A stretch of DNA of 38,622 nucleotides from NCBI GenBank assembly GCA_011192195.1, contig DUEH01000004.1, positions 1 to 38,622 on the forward strand, in the 5' to 3' direction. The translations under genes and the position numbers were made by a program. Positions 7,520 to 15,452 of the stretch are shown here, one piece after another. Source of the DNA: Chloroflexota bacterium. Its GTDB lineage: Bacteria > Chloroflexota > Anaerolineae > 4572-78. The notes beneath the pieces were generated by a model. That model searched no databases. It was given only the letters and a program-made list of their open reading frames with translations, and was not told where the DNA came from. Position 1 is the stretch's first letter; each line of letters begins with the position of its first letter.

Positions 7520-8500
7520 ATGGAACAACCCCCGCTTGCTTATTGTCGTCGCTGCGGACATAAAATGACGCAGGCTGAAATTGGCGGGCGCCTTCGTCTG
7601 GTTTGCCCGGAATGTGGCTTTGTTCTGTACCGCAATCCGGTGCCGGGAGTAGGTTTGCTGGTGGAAATGGAAGGCGGGCTAGTCCTCATTCGGCGGGGAG
7701 GAAGCCACGGCAAAGGCCGTTGGGCGCTGCCCGCAGGCTTCATTGAAGCCGACGAAAGCATTGAAGCGGCGGCCATTAGAGAGTGTCAGGAAGAGACCGG
7801 CCTGGATGTGGAATTGCTGGAAATGTTCGGTGTGGATTCTTTTCCCGAAGGGCCAATCCAAAGCGGAATTATCATCTTTTATCGCGCCCGGCCTGTTGGG
7901 GGAAGTCTGCAAGCGGGCGATGACGCCGAAGAAGCCCACATCTTTGCTCCCGAATCTTTACCGTCAGACGTGGCCTTTCGCACGCACCGCGCCGTGTTGA
8001 CGCGCTGGGCTGCGGCGCGCGGCGTTATCCCTCCCTTTGCCGTTTCGCCCGGCGAAGTCTACCCGCTGGCGCAAGGCTTACTCATTCGCCGCGCCAATAT
8101 CGATGACGAAGCCGCCATCCTGAAACTGCTCCCCTTCGTCCCGGCCAATCAAGAGATGAGCGCGCAACAATTGTACGCCGCCGGACTCCGATTTCGAGAG
8201 ACCCCGGCTCTGGATGTGCTGGTGGCGGATTGGCATGGCGAAGTGGTGGCTTTTTTGGCGCTTTGTTTTGTCCCCACGCTCACCAACCTGCGCGCGTGGA
8301 TTGACGATGTGGCGGTCTCGCCCTCGCACCGGCGGCAGGGGATTGGGCGGGCGCTGGTTGAGGCGGCTGTTCAGCGCGCCAGTCGTCGCGGCGTAACCCA
8401 CCTGTTCCTGGATACCAGTCGCAGCAACCCCGATACCCTTGAGTTCTACCGCGCCTGCGGCTTTGAAGACGGCGGCATTGCCCCGCTGCACATTCGCTAA
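7520..8500 (+). CDS. Nudix hydrolase fused to GNAT acetyltransferase
   Basis: 326-residue two-enzyme fusion. An N-terminal zinc ribbon (C9, C12, C29, C32) resembles that of NADH-pyrophosphatase-like Nudix proteins. The Nudix domain (about 35-165) has an intact Nudix box, GFIEADESIEAAAIRECQEE plus TGL, fitting Gx5Ex7REUxEExGU. After a short linker a GNAT domain (about 190-326) carries IDDVAVSPSHRRQGIGRALV (acetyl-CoA loop) and FYRACGFEDGG. The Nudix half probably hydrolyses a nucleoside-diphosphate-linked compound. The acetyltransferase substrate is unknown, and linkage in one chain suggests a shared or sequential substrate. It has its own promoter. The downstream spacer is a repeat hairpin. 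Confidence 0.9.
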   Translation: MEQPPLAYCRRCGHKMTQAEIGGRLRLVCPECGFVLYRNPVPGVGLLVEMEGGLVLIRRGGSHGKGRWALPAGFIEADESIEAAAIRECQEETGLDVELLEMFGVDSFPEGPIQSGIIIFYRARPVGGSLQAGDDAEEAHIFAPESLPSDVAFRTHRAVLTRWAAARGVIPPFAVSPGEVYPLAQGLLIRRANIDDEAAILKLLPFVPANQEMSAQQLYAAGLRFRETPALDVLVADWHGEVVAFLALCFVPTLTNLRAWIDDVAVSPSHRRQGIGRALVEAAVQRASRRGVTHLFLDTSRSNPDTLEFYRACGFEDGGIAPLHIR

Positions 8501-8504
8501 CAAT

Positions 8505-8562
8505 AAATAGTGAATAGTGAATAGTGAAAAATTATTCATTGTTCATTGTTCACTATTCATTA
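8505..8562. repeat. Tandem-unit hairpin, TGAATAG family
   Basis: AGTGAATAGTGAATAGTGAA units on the left, then TTATTCATTGTTCATTG and CACTATTCATT complements on the right. It fills the spacer between the Nudix-GNAT stop and the amidohydrolase Shine-Dalgarno. Close relatives lie at 29448, 31866 and 37692. Confidence 0.85.
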
Positions 8563-8579
8563 AAACAAGGAGTTTGCTT

Positions 8580-10595
8580 ATGAAAAAAGTTGATACCATC
8601 CTTACCGACGGCATTGTCGTGACAATGGACGAGCAATTCAATCTGTATGAGCCGGGCGCAGTAGCCGTGCGCGGCGATGAAATTGTGGCCGTTGGCCCTG
8701 CCGCCAACATTGCGGCTAAATACAAAGCCGCGGAAACCATCGCTTGTGAAGGCAAGGTGATCATGCCTGGCTTGGTCAACACCCACTCACACGTGCCAAT
8801 GACCTTGCTGCGCGGCCTGGCCGATGACCTGCGGCTGGACGTGTGGCTGATGGGCTATATGATGCCGGTTGAACGCGAATTTGTTCAGCCTGATTTTTGC
8901 TGGCTGGGCACGCAGCTTGCCGCCGCAGAGATGATCCGTTCCGGCACAACCTGCTTTGCCGATATGTATTACTATGAGGAAACTGTCGCCGATGCCACAG
9001 CCGAAGCCGGTCTGCGCGCCGTCTGCGGACAGTCAATCCTAAAATTTCCTACCCCCGATGCCCTGAGCTACGAAGAAGGTCTGGCTCGCACCCGCGATTT
9101 TATCCAACGCTGGAAAGGTCACAAACTTATTGTGCCTGCCGTGGCCCCCCACGCGCCTTATACCACTACGCCGGAAATTTTACGCGCTGCCACAGACCTG
9201 GCGCTGGAGTTTGATATCCCCTTCCACATTCACGTTTCCGAAACCGCTTTTGAAGTAGAGGAAATGCGCGCCAACGAAGGTATGTCACCGGTGTACTGGC
9301 TTCAGGAGCAGGGCGTTTTTCGGGCTAAAACCATCGCCGCTCACTGCGTACACATTGATGAAGACGAAATGCGCATCCTCAAACAGCATAATGTTGGTAT
9401 AGCGCATAATCCATCCAGCAACCTCAAACTGGCCAGCGGCTTTGCGCCCATCGCTAAAATGCTGGAACTGGGACTAAATGTTGGCATTGGCACCGATGGC
9501 GTCGCCAGCAATAATGACCTGGATATGATCGAGGAACTTCGACTGGCTAATTTTATTGCCAAAGGCGTTACCCGCGACCCCACGGTTCTTCCGGCGCGTC
9601 AAACCCTGGCCTCCGCCACCATCGTTGGGGCGCGCGTCCTCTTTTTGGATGATCTGATTGGCTCGCTGGAAGTGGGCAAGCGAGCGGACATCATCACCCT
9701 TGATCTGAACACGCTTCACAACGCACCGCGTTTCTATCGCAACGAGCAGTCTATTTACTCGCAAATTGTTTACGCGGCCAAAGCTAACGATGTGGACGAC
9801 GTGATGGTTGATGGCGTCTGGCTGATGCGCGCTAAACAATTACTTACTCTGGATGAAGAATCGCTGAAAACCGACGCCGATAAGATGGCGCGGCGTATTG
9901 ACGCCTTTTTGGTAGAACGCGAAGAGAGCGTGCTGCGCAAACTGGCAACCATCGGCGGGCTGGCCTACAAAGAGACCTTTGAGGTGCAGGTTAAAGTTTA
10001 TATGTCTGATGCAGAAGCAAAGGTCATCGAGGAGGCCATCCACGGTTCTGACTTTGCCATTGGCAAATCCAGCCAGCGACGGCAGTACGACACCTACTTT
10101 ATCTTCAACGATAAATGGACCAGCCGTATCCGCTATCGAGAGGATGAAATTTTGGCGCGCGATTGTATGGGCCCAGTTCCCGAAGGTCAGATCAATGAAG
10201 TGACCTATCGTTTGACCCTGACCAACGAAAATAAAGAGCGTGAGTTCAGCGACTCCATCATCCTCTCCCGTTCCCGCTTTGACGCTTTGGCCAACCGCAG
10301 TTTGCGCTTTTACCACGAGTACTTCCAGCCGGACGCCGAGCGTGAAGTTCATAAAGAGCGTCGCCGTTACCACGTGCGCTACGGCGGAACCGGCTTTACC
10401 ATCAATTTTGACCGTATTTTGAAGCCAAAAACATCGCCGGGCGTTTTTATGGAAATTAAAAGCCGCACCTGGAGCGCTCAGGACGCAGAGCGCAAAGTGC
10501 AGCTTATTGCTCAACTGCTCAAACGCTTCAATATTGGTGAAGATGAACTGATCCGCGAGGAGTATATTAACCTGACAGTGAAGAATGAAGAATGA
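8580..10595 (+). CDS. MTA/SAH-deaminase-like amidohydrolase fused to a CYTH-like domain
   Basis: 671 residues from ATG 8580 (AAGGAG upstream; 63 bp of further open frame are translated repeat). Residues 1-455 are a metal-dependent amidohydrolase of the MTA/S-adenosylhomocysteine/guanine deaminase group: GLVNTHSHVPMTLLRG (H69, H71), HVSETAFEVEE, AHCVHIDEDEM, HNPSSNLKLASG and GTDGVASNNDLDM. Residues 463-668 look like a triphosphate-tunnel (CYTH/VTC-like) domain: FEVQVKVY (E468, Q470, K472 in place of ExExK), YDTYF, RIRYRED, VTYRLTL, KERRRYHV and FMEIKSRTW. The second Glu of ExExK is Gln, so catalysis may be altered. The purine phosphorylase, deoC and dNK downstream support a nucleoside-salvage role. 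The stop lies in a repeat. Confidence 0.82.
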   Translation: MKKVDTILTDGIVVTMDEQFNLYEPGAVAVRGDEIVAVGPAANIAAKYKAAETIACEGKVIMPGLVNTHSHVPMTLLRGLADDLRLDVWLMGYMMPVEREFVQPDFCWLGTQLAAAEMIRSGTTCFADMYYYEETVADATAEAGLRAVCGQSILKFPTPDALSYEEGLARTRDFIQRWKGHKLIVPAVAPHAPYTTTPEILRAATDLALEFDIPFHIHVSETAFEVEEMRANEGMSPVYWLQEQGVFRAKTIAAHCVHIDEDEMRILKQHNVGIAHNPSSNLKLASGFAPIAKMLELGLNVGIGTDGVASNNDLDMIEELRLANFIAKGVTRDPTVLPARQTLASATIVGARVLFLDDLIGSLEVGKRADIITLDLNTLHNAPRFYRNEQSIYSQIVYAAKANDVDDVMVDGVWLMRAKQLLTLDEESLKTDADKMARRIDAFLVEREESVLRKLATIGGLAYKETFEVQVKVYMSDAEAKVIEEAIHGSDFAIGKSSQRRQYDTYFIFNDKWTSRIRYREDEILARDCMGPVPEGQINEVTYRLTLTNENKEREFSDSIILSRSRFDALANRSLRFYHEYFQPDAEREVHKERRRYHVRYGGTGFTINFDRILKPKTSPGVFMEIKSRTWSAQDAERKVQLIAQLLKRFNIGEDELIREEYINLTVKNEE

Positions 10596-10637
10596 AGAAT
10601 CACTGATTCCTTATTCACTATTCGCTGTTTATGAGAA
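10578..10637. repeat. Tandem-unit hairpin at the amidohydrolase stop
   Basis: GAAGAAT units (AGTGAAGAATGAAGAATGAA) cover the last codons and stop of the amidohydrolase gene. CACTGATTCCTTATTCACTATTCGCTGT is only a partial complement, so the hairpin is degenerate. Confidence 0.65.
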
Positions 10638-10652
10638 AGGTTGAAATGAGAA

Positions 10653-10708
10653 AAAGAAAAAGCGCCGCAGGCAGGGGAGCTTGGGGTCCCCCCCATCTCT
10701 CCCCCTTC
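10653..10708. repeat. Dispersed GCGCCGCAGGCAGGGG element, copy 1
   Basis: Begins AAAGAAAAAGCGCCGCAGGC, continues into G-runs and ends with C-runs (CCCCCCCATCTCTCCCCC), so it can fold. The first 25 bp are identical to copy 2 at 28092. Both copies sit just before the start region of a gene. Confidence 0.7.
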
Positions 10709-10746
10709 TTCAACTCACTTTAAACACACCCGAAAGGAAACAACTG

Positions 10747-11574
10747 ATGAACGAAATAATGCAAAACATCATTGCCGCCCGTGACTACATTCAGGCGCGG
10801 GCGCAGACAAAACCGCAAATTGCCATCATTCTTGGCTCTGGCTTGGGCGGGTTGGCCGATGACGTAGCCGTAGAAGCCGCCTTTCCCTACGGCGATCTCC
10901 CTAACTTTCCCGTTTCTACAGTGGTGGGGCACGCCGGTCAATTGGCGTTGGGAACGCTGGCTGGAAAAAACGTGGTTGTTATGCAAGGCCGCTTTCATTA
11001 CTACGAAGGCTACCCGATGACTCAGGTGGTTTTCCCTGTGTGGGTGATGCAGGCGCTGGGCGCGGAAACCTTGATCGTCACCAACGCCGCCGGGGGTCTT
11101 GATCCTGTTTTTGATCCGGGTGATGTGATGCTCATTAGCGATCACATCAATATGATGGGCGATAATCCCCTGCGCGGCCCCAATCTCGATGACCTTGGCC
11201 CGCGTTTTCCCGATATGACCAACGCTTACGATCCGGCATTACGCGATTTGGTTCTTCGCGTAGCCGCAACGCAAAATATTCCTGTCCAACAAGGAACATA
11301 TACCGGCTGGGCCGGCCCCACGTTTGAAACCAAAGCCGAGCGTCGCTTTTTGCGGCTCATCGGCGGCGACGCAGTGGGGATGTCTACCGTGCCGGAAGTC
11401 ATTGCCGCTAATCACGCCGGAATGCGGGTAATGGGGATGTCCGCCATCACCAACAAAGCCACCGGCAGCGCCGACCAACAGCCCGATGACCACACTCACG
11501 TGCTGGCAATGGCTAAAGTTGCCGGTGAAAAACTGGTGCGTTTGCTGCGGAGTGTTATTCAGGAAATGACTTAA
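10747..11574 (+). CDS. punA: Purine nucleoside phosphorylase (trimeric type)
   Basis: Phosphorolysis of purine (deoxy)ribonucleosides to base plus (deoxy)ribose-1-phosphate, 275 residues. Motifs: phosphate-binding ILGSGLGGLAD (28-38), VVGHAGQLALG, MQGRFHYYEGYPM, TNAAGGLDPVFDPGDVMLISDHIN, GTYTGWAGPTFETKAE, GMSTVPEVIAANHAG and SAITNKATG. The Asn in the last segment is typical of enzymes favouring 6-oxopurines (guanosine, inosine). The ATG at 10747 is preceded by AAAGGAAA; the longer open frame upstream is repeat. It follows a nucleoside deaminase-like gene and precedes deoC, a logical deaminate-phosphorolyse-cleave order. Confidence 0.93.
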   Translation: MNEIMQNIIAARDYIQARAQTKPQIAIILGSGLGGLADDVAVEAAFPYGDLPNFPVSTVVGHAGQLALGTLAGKNVVVMQGRFHYYEGYPMTQVVFPVWVMQALGAETLIVTNAAGGLDPVFDPGDVMLISDHINMMGDNPLRGPNLDDLGPRFPDMTNAYDPALRDLVLRVAATQNIPVQQGTYTGWAGPTFETKAERRFLRLIGGDAVGMSTVPEVIAANHAGMRVMGMSAITNKATGSADQQPDDHTHVLAMAKVAGEKLVRLLRSVIQEMT

Positions 11575-11577
11575 CGA

Positions 11578-11660
11578 TTTCAGATTTACGATTTACGATT
11601 TACGATTGGACTACGTATCCGCGCCTTTAATCGTAAATCCAAAATCGTAAATCGTAAATC
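11578..11660. repeat. Tandem-unit hairpin, GATTTAC family
   Basis: Seven-base GATTTAC units (GATTTACGATTTACGATT) on the left and the complement (AATCGTAAATCGTAAATC) on the right. It fills the punA-deoC spacer from a few bases after the punA stop to the deoC Shine-Dalgarno. Confidence 0.85.
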
Positions 11661-11673
11661 AAGGGAGATGATA

Positions 11674-12372
11674 ATGACTAACTTAACTACCCTTATCAAA
11701 GACGATCCGGCCAAAATTGCCGCATTAATTGACCATACCTTGTTAAAGCCCATCGCTACCCAAGCGCAAATTGAGGCGCTTTGTCAGGAGGCAATGAAAT
11801 ATGGCTTTGCTTCTGTTTGTATCAACCCCTCGCGCGTAAAACTGGCCGCGCAACAGTTGCGCCGGTCCGCTGTTAAAACGTGTACGGTCATTGGCTTTCC
11901 ACTGGGAGCCACCACTACTGCCTCAAAAGTCTTTGAAACCAAAGAGGCCGTTGAATTGGGCGCGGAAGAAGTGGATATGGTCATCAACATTGGCGCGTTG
12001 AAAGCGGGAAATGACGCGCTGGTGGAACAGGACATCGCTGCTGTGGTGAAGGCGGCGCATCAGGGCGGCGCTCACTGCAAAGTGATCATCGAAACCTGTT
12101 TTTTGAGCGACGAGGAAAAAGTGCGCGCCTGTAAATTGGCGCAAAAAGCGGGGGCGGATTTTGTAAAAACCTCAACCGGCTTTGGGGGCGGGGGAGCCAC
12201 CGTAGAGGATGTAGCCTTGATGCGTCAGACCGTTGGCCCGGAGATGGGCGTCAAAGCCTCCGGCGGCGTCAGCAACTTCGCCGACGCCAAAGCAATGGTT
12301 GCCGCCGGCGCTACTCGATTGGGCGTGAGCGCGGGTATAAAAATTGTGCAAGAGGCGCTGGAGCAAATTTAA
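11674..12372 (+). CDS. deoC: Deoxyribose-phosphate aldolase
   Basis: Cleaves 2-deoxyribose-5-phosphate to glyceraldehyde-3-phosphate and acetaldehyde; class I aldolase TIM barrel, 232 residues. Seen: [55 protein letters not shown] (proton-relay Asp), [17 protein letters not shown] with the Schiff-base Lys165, and [17 protein letters not shown] lies 6 nt before the ATG at 11674, a better fit than the ATG at 11668. It is co-directional with punA and the dNK gene. A pentomutase would be needed to link punA product to this enzyme, and none is in the window. Confidence 0.95.
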   Translation: MTNLTTLIKDDPAKIAALIDHTLLKPIATQAQIEALCQEAMKYGFASVCINPSRVKLAAQQLRRSAVKTCTVIGFPLGATTTASKVFETKEAVELGAEEVDMVINIGALKAGNDALVEQDIAAVVKAAHQGGAHCKVIIETCFLSDEEKVRACKLAQKAGADFVKTSTGFGGGGATVEDVALMRQTVGPEMGVKASGGVSNFADAKAMVAAGATRLGVSAGIKIVQEALEQI

Positions 12373-12395
12373 ATAATTATCAGGAGAAAAAAATT

Positions 12396-13391
12396 ATGTC
12401 AACCCCAATTCGCGTTATTCAATACGGACTTGGCCCTATCGGCAGCGCAGTAGCTCGCCACATCACCGAACGCTCCAGCCTGAAACTGGTCGGTGGCGTA
12501 GATATTGACCCGGCAAAAACAGGTCGGGATATGGACGAAGTTGTCGGCTTAGAGCAGCCGCTTGGCTTCAAGGTTGCCAAAACTCTGGCCGAGGCTTTGG
12601 CTAACGCAGAAGCCGACGTGGTCCTTCACACCACCAGCTCCTGCTTTGACCTTTTTGAGAGCCAAATTACTGAAATTCTGAACGCCGGGCTGGACGTAGT
12701 TTCTACCGCCGAAGAACTCTCTTTTCCCTGGCTGGCGCACCCAAAAGAAGCCGCTCGTATTGATGAAGCCGCCAAAAAAGCGGGCAAAACCGCTCTGGGG
12801 ACAGGCGTAAACCCCGGCTTTCTGATGGATTCCCTGCCGCTCAACCTGACCGCTATCTGCCAGCGCGTAGACCGCATCGACGTGACGCGCAGTCAAAACG
12901 CCTCGGTTAGGCGCGGCCCTTTTCAAGCTAAAATTGGCTCCGGGATGACCGTGGAACAGTTCGAAAATAAAGTGGACACCGGCAGAATGGGACACGTGGG
13001 ACTGCCGGAATCAATGGGGATGGTCTTTCACACGCTGGGCAGAAAACTGGCGCGTTACGAAGACAGTATCGAGCCGGTAGTAGCCGATTCCCTCATCCAG
13101 ACCGATTTCTTCACCGTGCAACCGGGTCAGGTTCGCGGCCTTAAGCAAGTGGCGCGCGGCTTCACCGACGCAGGCGAATTTATGACCCTCACCTTCATCG
13201 CCGCATTGGAAGAGCCGCTGGATCAAGATACCGTCAAGATTAGCGGCAAGCCTGATCTGGAAGTCATCCTCAAAGGCACCAACGGCGACATCGCCACCGT
13301 AGCTATGGCTGTCAATGCCATCAAGCGGGTAAAAGAAGCCTCGCCGGGGCTGGTCACAATGCCTGATCTGCCTATTGTCACGTTTGGGTAA
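12396..13391 (+). CDS. Diaminopentanoate-dehydrogenase-like NAD(P) oxidoreductase
   Basis: 331 residues. The N-terminal Rossmann fold begins RVIQYGLGPIGSAVARHITE (GxGxxG) with the dihydrodipicolinate-reductase-type layout. TTSSCFDLFESQI, VVSTAEELSFPW and GTGVNPGFLMDSLPL match the family that includes 2,4-diaminopentanoate dehydrogenase. It is not DapB itself: it is too long and lacks the tetrahydrodipicolinate loop. An amine or amino-acid dehydrogenase role is possible, but the substrate cannot be told. The start has AGGAG 8-9 nt upstream. It lies 23 bp after deoC, so the two are probably co-transcribed, although the functional link to nucleoside salvage is unclear. Confidence 0.75.
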   Translation: MSTPIRVIQYGLGPIGSAVARHITERSSLKLVGGVDIDPAKTGRDMDEVVGLEQPLGFKVAKTLAEALANAEADVVLHTTSSCFDLFESQITEILNAGLDVVSTAEELSFPWLAHPKEAARIDEAAKKAGKTALGTGVNPGFLMDSLPLNLTAICQRVDRIDVTRSQNASVRRGPFQAKIGSGMTVEQFENKVDTGRMGHVGLPESMGMVFHTLGRKLARYEDSIEPVVADSLIQTDFFTVQPGQVRGLKQVARGFTDAGEFMTLTFIAALEEPLDQDTVKISGKPDLEVILKGTNGDIATVAMAVNAIKRVKEASPGLVTMPDLPIVTFG

Positions 13392-13407
13392 AATAAAGAG
13401 AGGTAAG

Positions 13408-13477
13408 AGTTTCAGAGCAGAATTTTCGGAATGATAGAATTTTGATTCTATCATTCCAAAAATTCTGCTCTGAAACT
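13408..13477. repeat. 33-bp inverted repeat before the dNK gene
   Basis: Arms 13408-13440 and 13445-13477 match at 32 of 33 positions around a TTTG loop. The outer part shares AGCAGAATTNTCGGAATGA with the element at 6388-6440, so the two are copies of one family. Confidence 0.85.
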
Positions 13478-13500
13478 CACAAAACATCAGGAAGGCTTAT

Positions 13501-14145
13501 ATGACCAAACACCTTGTCCTTGTCGCCGGCAACATTGGAACCGGCAAATCATCTCTCACCGAGCGCCTGGGCAGTCGTCTGGGCTGGCAGACCAGCTTTG
13601 AGTCGGTCAGCGACAACCCCTACCTGAGCGACTTCTACGCCAATATGCGGCAGTGGTCTTTCCATTTGCAAGTCTTCTTTCTGGGCCATCGCGCCGAGCA
13701 GCATTGGGAACTGGCTCGCAGCCCGCAATCGGCCATCGCCGACCGCAGTATCTACGAAGACGCCCACATCTTCGCCCGCGTCCTGCACCATCTGGGCAAT
13801 CTCAGCGCGCGCGATCTCAAATCGTATCGCCGCACTTTCGATCTGGTGGTAAACAGCCTCCCCCGCCCCGACCTGCTGCTTTACCTGAAAGCGCCCGTTC
13901 CCGCGCTGCTGGAACGCATCCACCGTCGGGGTCGGGAAATGGAGAGCGGCATTACCGCCGAATACTTATCGCTGCTGGAGACTTTTTATAAGGAGTGGAT
14001 GGACACCTTTGACCTCTGTCCGGTTCTCACCATCCCCACTGAAAACCTTGATTTCGTGAATAAAACCAGTCATCTGGACATTGTTATTGATCATATCCAG
14101 AATAAATTGGCCGGGAAAGAGGACGTGGTTTTTCCAAACAGCTAA
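13501..14145 (+). CDS. Deoxynucleoside kinase (dGK/dAK type)
   Basis: Phosphorylates deoxynucleosides to 5'-monophosphates, 214 residues. P-loop AGNIGTGKSSLTERL (9-23), FESVSDNPYLSDFY, the DRSIYEDAHIFA active-site segment, LLLYLKAPVPALLERI and the lid RRGREMESGI match bacterial deoxyadenosine/deoxyguanosine kinases. Substrate choice cannot be read from sequence. Next to punA, deoC and a deaminase-like gene it gives the salvage branch opposite to breakdown. AGGAAG stands before the ATG. The stop is 13 bp before the thiolase start, so the two are in one operon. Confidence 0.88.
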   Translation: MTKHLVLVAGNIGTGKSSLTERLGSRLGWQTSFESVSDNPYLSDFYANMRQWSFHLQVFFLGHRAEQHWELARSPQSAIADRSIYEDAHIFARVLHHLGNLSARDLKSYRRTFDLVVNSLPRPDLLLYLKAPVPALLERIHRRGREMESGITAEYLSLLETFYKEWMDTFDLCPVLTIPTENLDFVNKTSHLDIVIDHIQNKLAGKEDVVFPNS

Positions 14146-14158
14146 CAGGAGGAACATA

Positions 14159-15349
14159 ATGCCGGAAGCATATATCATTTCAAGCGTCCGAACCCCCATC
14201 GGGCGTTTTGGCGGCGGGCTGAAAGACCTCTCTCCCGTTGACCTGGGCGCGCGCGCTATGAAAGCCGCTCTGGAACGAGCCGGTATTTCGGGCGAAAATC
14301 TGGACTTATACATTTTTGGTAATGTACTGCGCGCCGGGCACGGTCAGCTCCTCCCGCGACAGGCGGCCATCAAAGCGGGCATCCCCGTGGAAGTGGACGG
14401 TTACGCGGTGGATATGGTCTGCTCATCCGGGATGATGGCCCTGTTGAACGCCGCCAACACCATCAAAGTTGGCGACGCCGATCTGATTTTGGCGGGCGGA
14501 ATGGAATCAATGTCTCAGGCGGGCTTCTTCCTTTCCCATCGAGCGCGCTGGGGGTATAAATTTATGATGGGCGCGCCGGAAAATCTGAAAGACATCCTCC
14601 TCTACGACGGCCTGACCGACCCCGTTACCGGCGAAGCAATGGGGCTGGAAGTCGAACGTTTGGCCGTCGAATACGGTATCACTCGCGCAGAGTTAGACGA
14701 AGTGGCCTGCCTTTCGCAGAGCCGCGCCGCCGAAGCCACCGCAAAAGGCTTCTCCGCCAAAGAAATCGCGCCCATCGAAATCAAAACGCGCAAAGGGCCA
14801 AAAATCATTGAGGCCGACGAAGGCATCCGGGCCGACACCACTGTGGAATCGCTGTCCGGCCTGCGACCCGCCTTCAAAAAAGACGGCGTACTGACCGCCG
14901 CCAACTCCAGCCAGATCAGCGATGGCGCCGCCGCGCTCCTGGTCGCCAGCCGGGAGGCGGTTGACAAGTTTGGTCTCAAGCCTCTGGCGCGAATTGTGGG
15001 CGGAAGCTGGGCCGCCGGCGAAACCTGGCGTTTCCCCGAAGCCCCCATTCCGGCAGTGAAAAAGCTGCTGACCAAGCTGAATATGCAAATCGACAATTTT
15101 GACCTCTACGAGAACAACGAAGCCTTTGCCGTCAACAGCCTTCTCTACAATCGAATGTTAGGCGTGCCGATGGAGAAGCTCAACGTCTACGGCGGGTCCA
15201 TCGCCATCGGGCATCCCATCGGCGTATCGGGCGCGCGTATCATCGTCACCTTGCTTAATGCGCTGGCAGAGCAGGACAAAGAGTGGGGATTGGCCGCCAT
15301 CTGCCACGGTGTTGGCGGCGGCACGGCTATGGCTATCGAACGATTGTAG
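14159..15349 (+). CDS. Acetyl-CoA acetyltransferase-type thiolase
   Basis: Thiolase II, 396 residues: condensation of two acetyl-CoA or cleavage of 3-ketoacyl-CoA. Catalytic set complete: C88 in VCSSGMMALLNA, NEAFAVNSL, H352 in YGGSIAIGHPIGVSGARI, and C382 in AICHGVGGGTAMAIE. NSSQISDGAAALL is also typical. The start at 14159 has AGGAGG 6 nt upstream; an open frame runs on into the dNK gene but lacks support. It differs clearly from the archaeal-type thiolase at 30716. Biosynthetic versus degradative direction is undetermined. Confidence 0.92.
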   Translation: MPEAYIISSVRTPIGRFGGGLKDLSPVDLGARAMKAALERAGISGENLDLYIFGNVLRAGHGQLLPRQAAIKAGIPVEVDGYAVDMVCSSGMMALLNAANTIKVGDADLILAGGMESMSQAGFFLSHRARWGYKFMMGAPENLKDILLYDGLTDPVTGEAMGLEVERLAVEYGITRAELDEVACLSQSRAAEATAKGFSAKEIAPIEIKTRKGPKIIEADEGIRADTTVESLSGLRPAFKKDGVLTAANSSQISDGAAALLVASREAVDKFGLKPLARIVGGSWAAGETWRFPEAPIPAVKKLLTKLNMQIDNFDLYENNEAFAVNSLLYNRMLGVPMEKLNVYGGSIAIGHPIGVSGARIIVTLLNALAEQDKEWGLAAICHGVGGGTAMAIERL

Positions 15350-15365
15350 TGAAACAAAGCGTGGC

Positions 15366-15400
15366 GCGTGGTGCGTAAACAGCAGACCACGCACCACGAA
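15366..15400. repeat. Small inverted repeat downstream of the thiolase gene
   Basis: CGTGGTGCGT and its complement ACGCACCACG flank a short loop, with an additional partial CGTGGCG unit on the left. It is a short version of the tandem-unit hairpins and could also serve as a terminator, though no T-run follows. Confidence 0.5.
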
Positions 15401-15429
15401 TTGATACAGCTTTCCATTTCAGGTATACT
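15401..15429 (+). promoter_or_regulatory. Promoter of the DUF4058 gene
   Basis: TTGATA (15401-15406), a 17-nt spacer and TATACT (15424-15429). It gives a leader of about 17 nt with AAAGGAG before the ATG at 15453. Confidence 0.6.
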
Positions 15430-15452
15430 TTCTGATGAAAGGAGAGTTTGCT

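Noticed and set aside
8517-8580. In-frame N-terminal extension of the amidohydrolase beginning [14 protein letters not shown]
   Set aside because: It is the translation of a tandem-unit hairpin; nearly the same peptide appears at other copies (for example on the minus strand near 29489). The ATG at 8580 has the Shine-Dalgarno.
9840-10514. 224-codon minus-strand open frame over the CYTH-like part of the amidohydrolase
   Set aside because: Antisense shadow; the plus frame is continuous with the deaminase and shows triphosphate-tunnel-like motifs.
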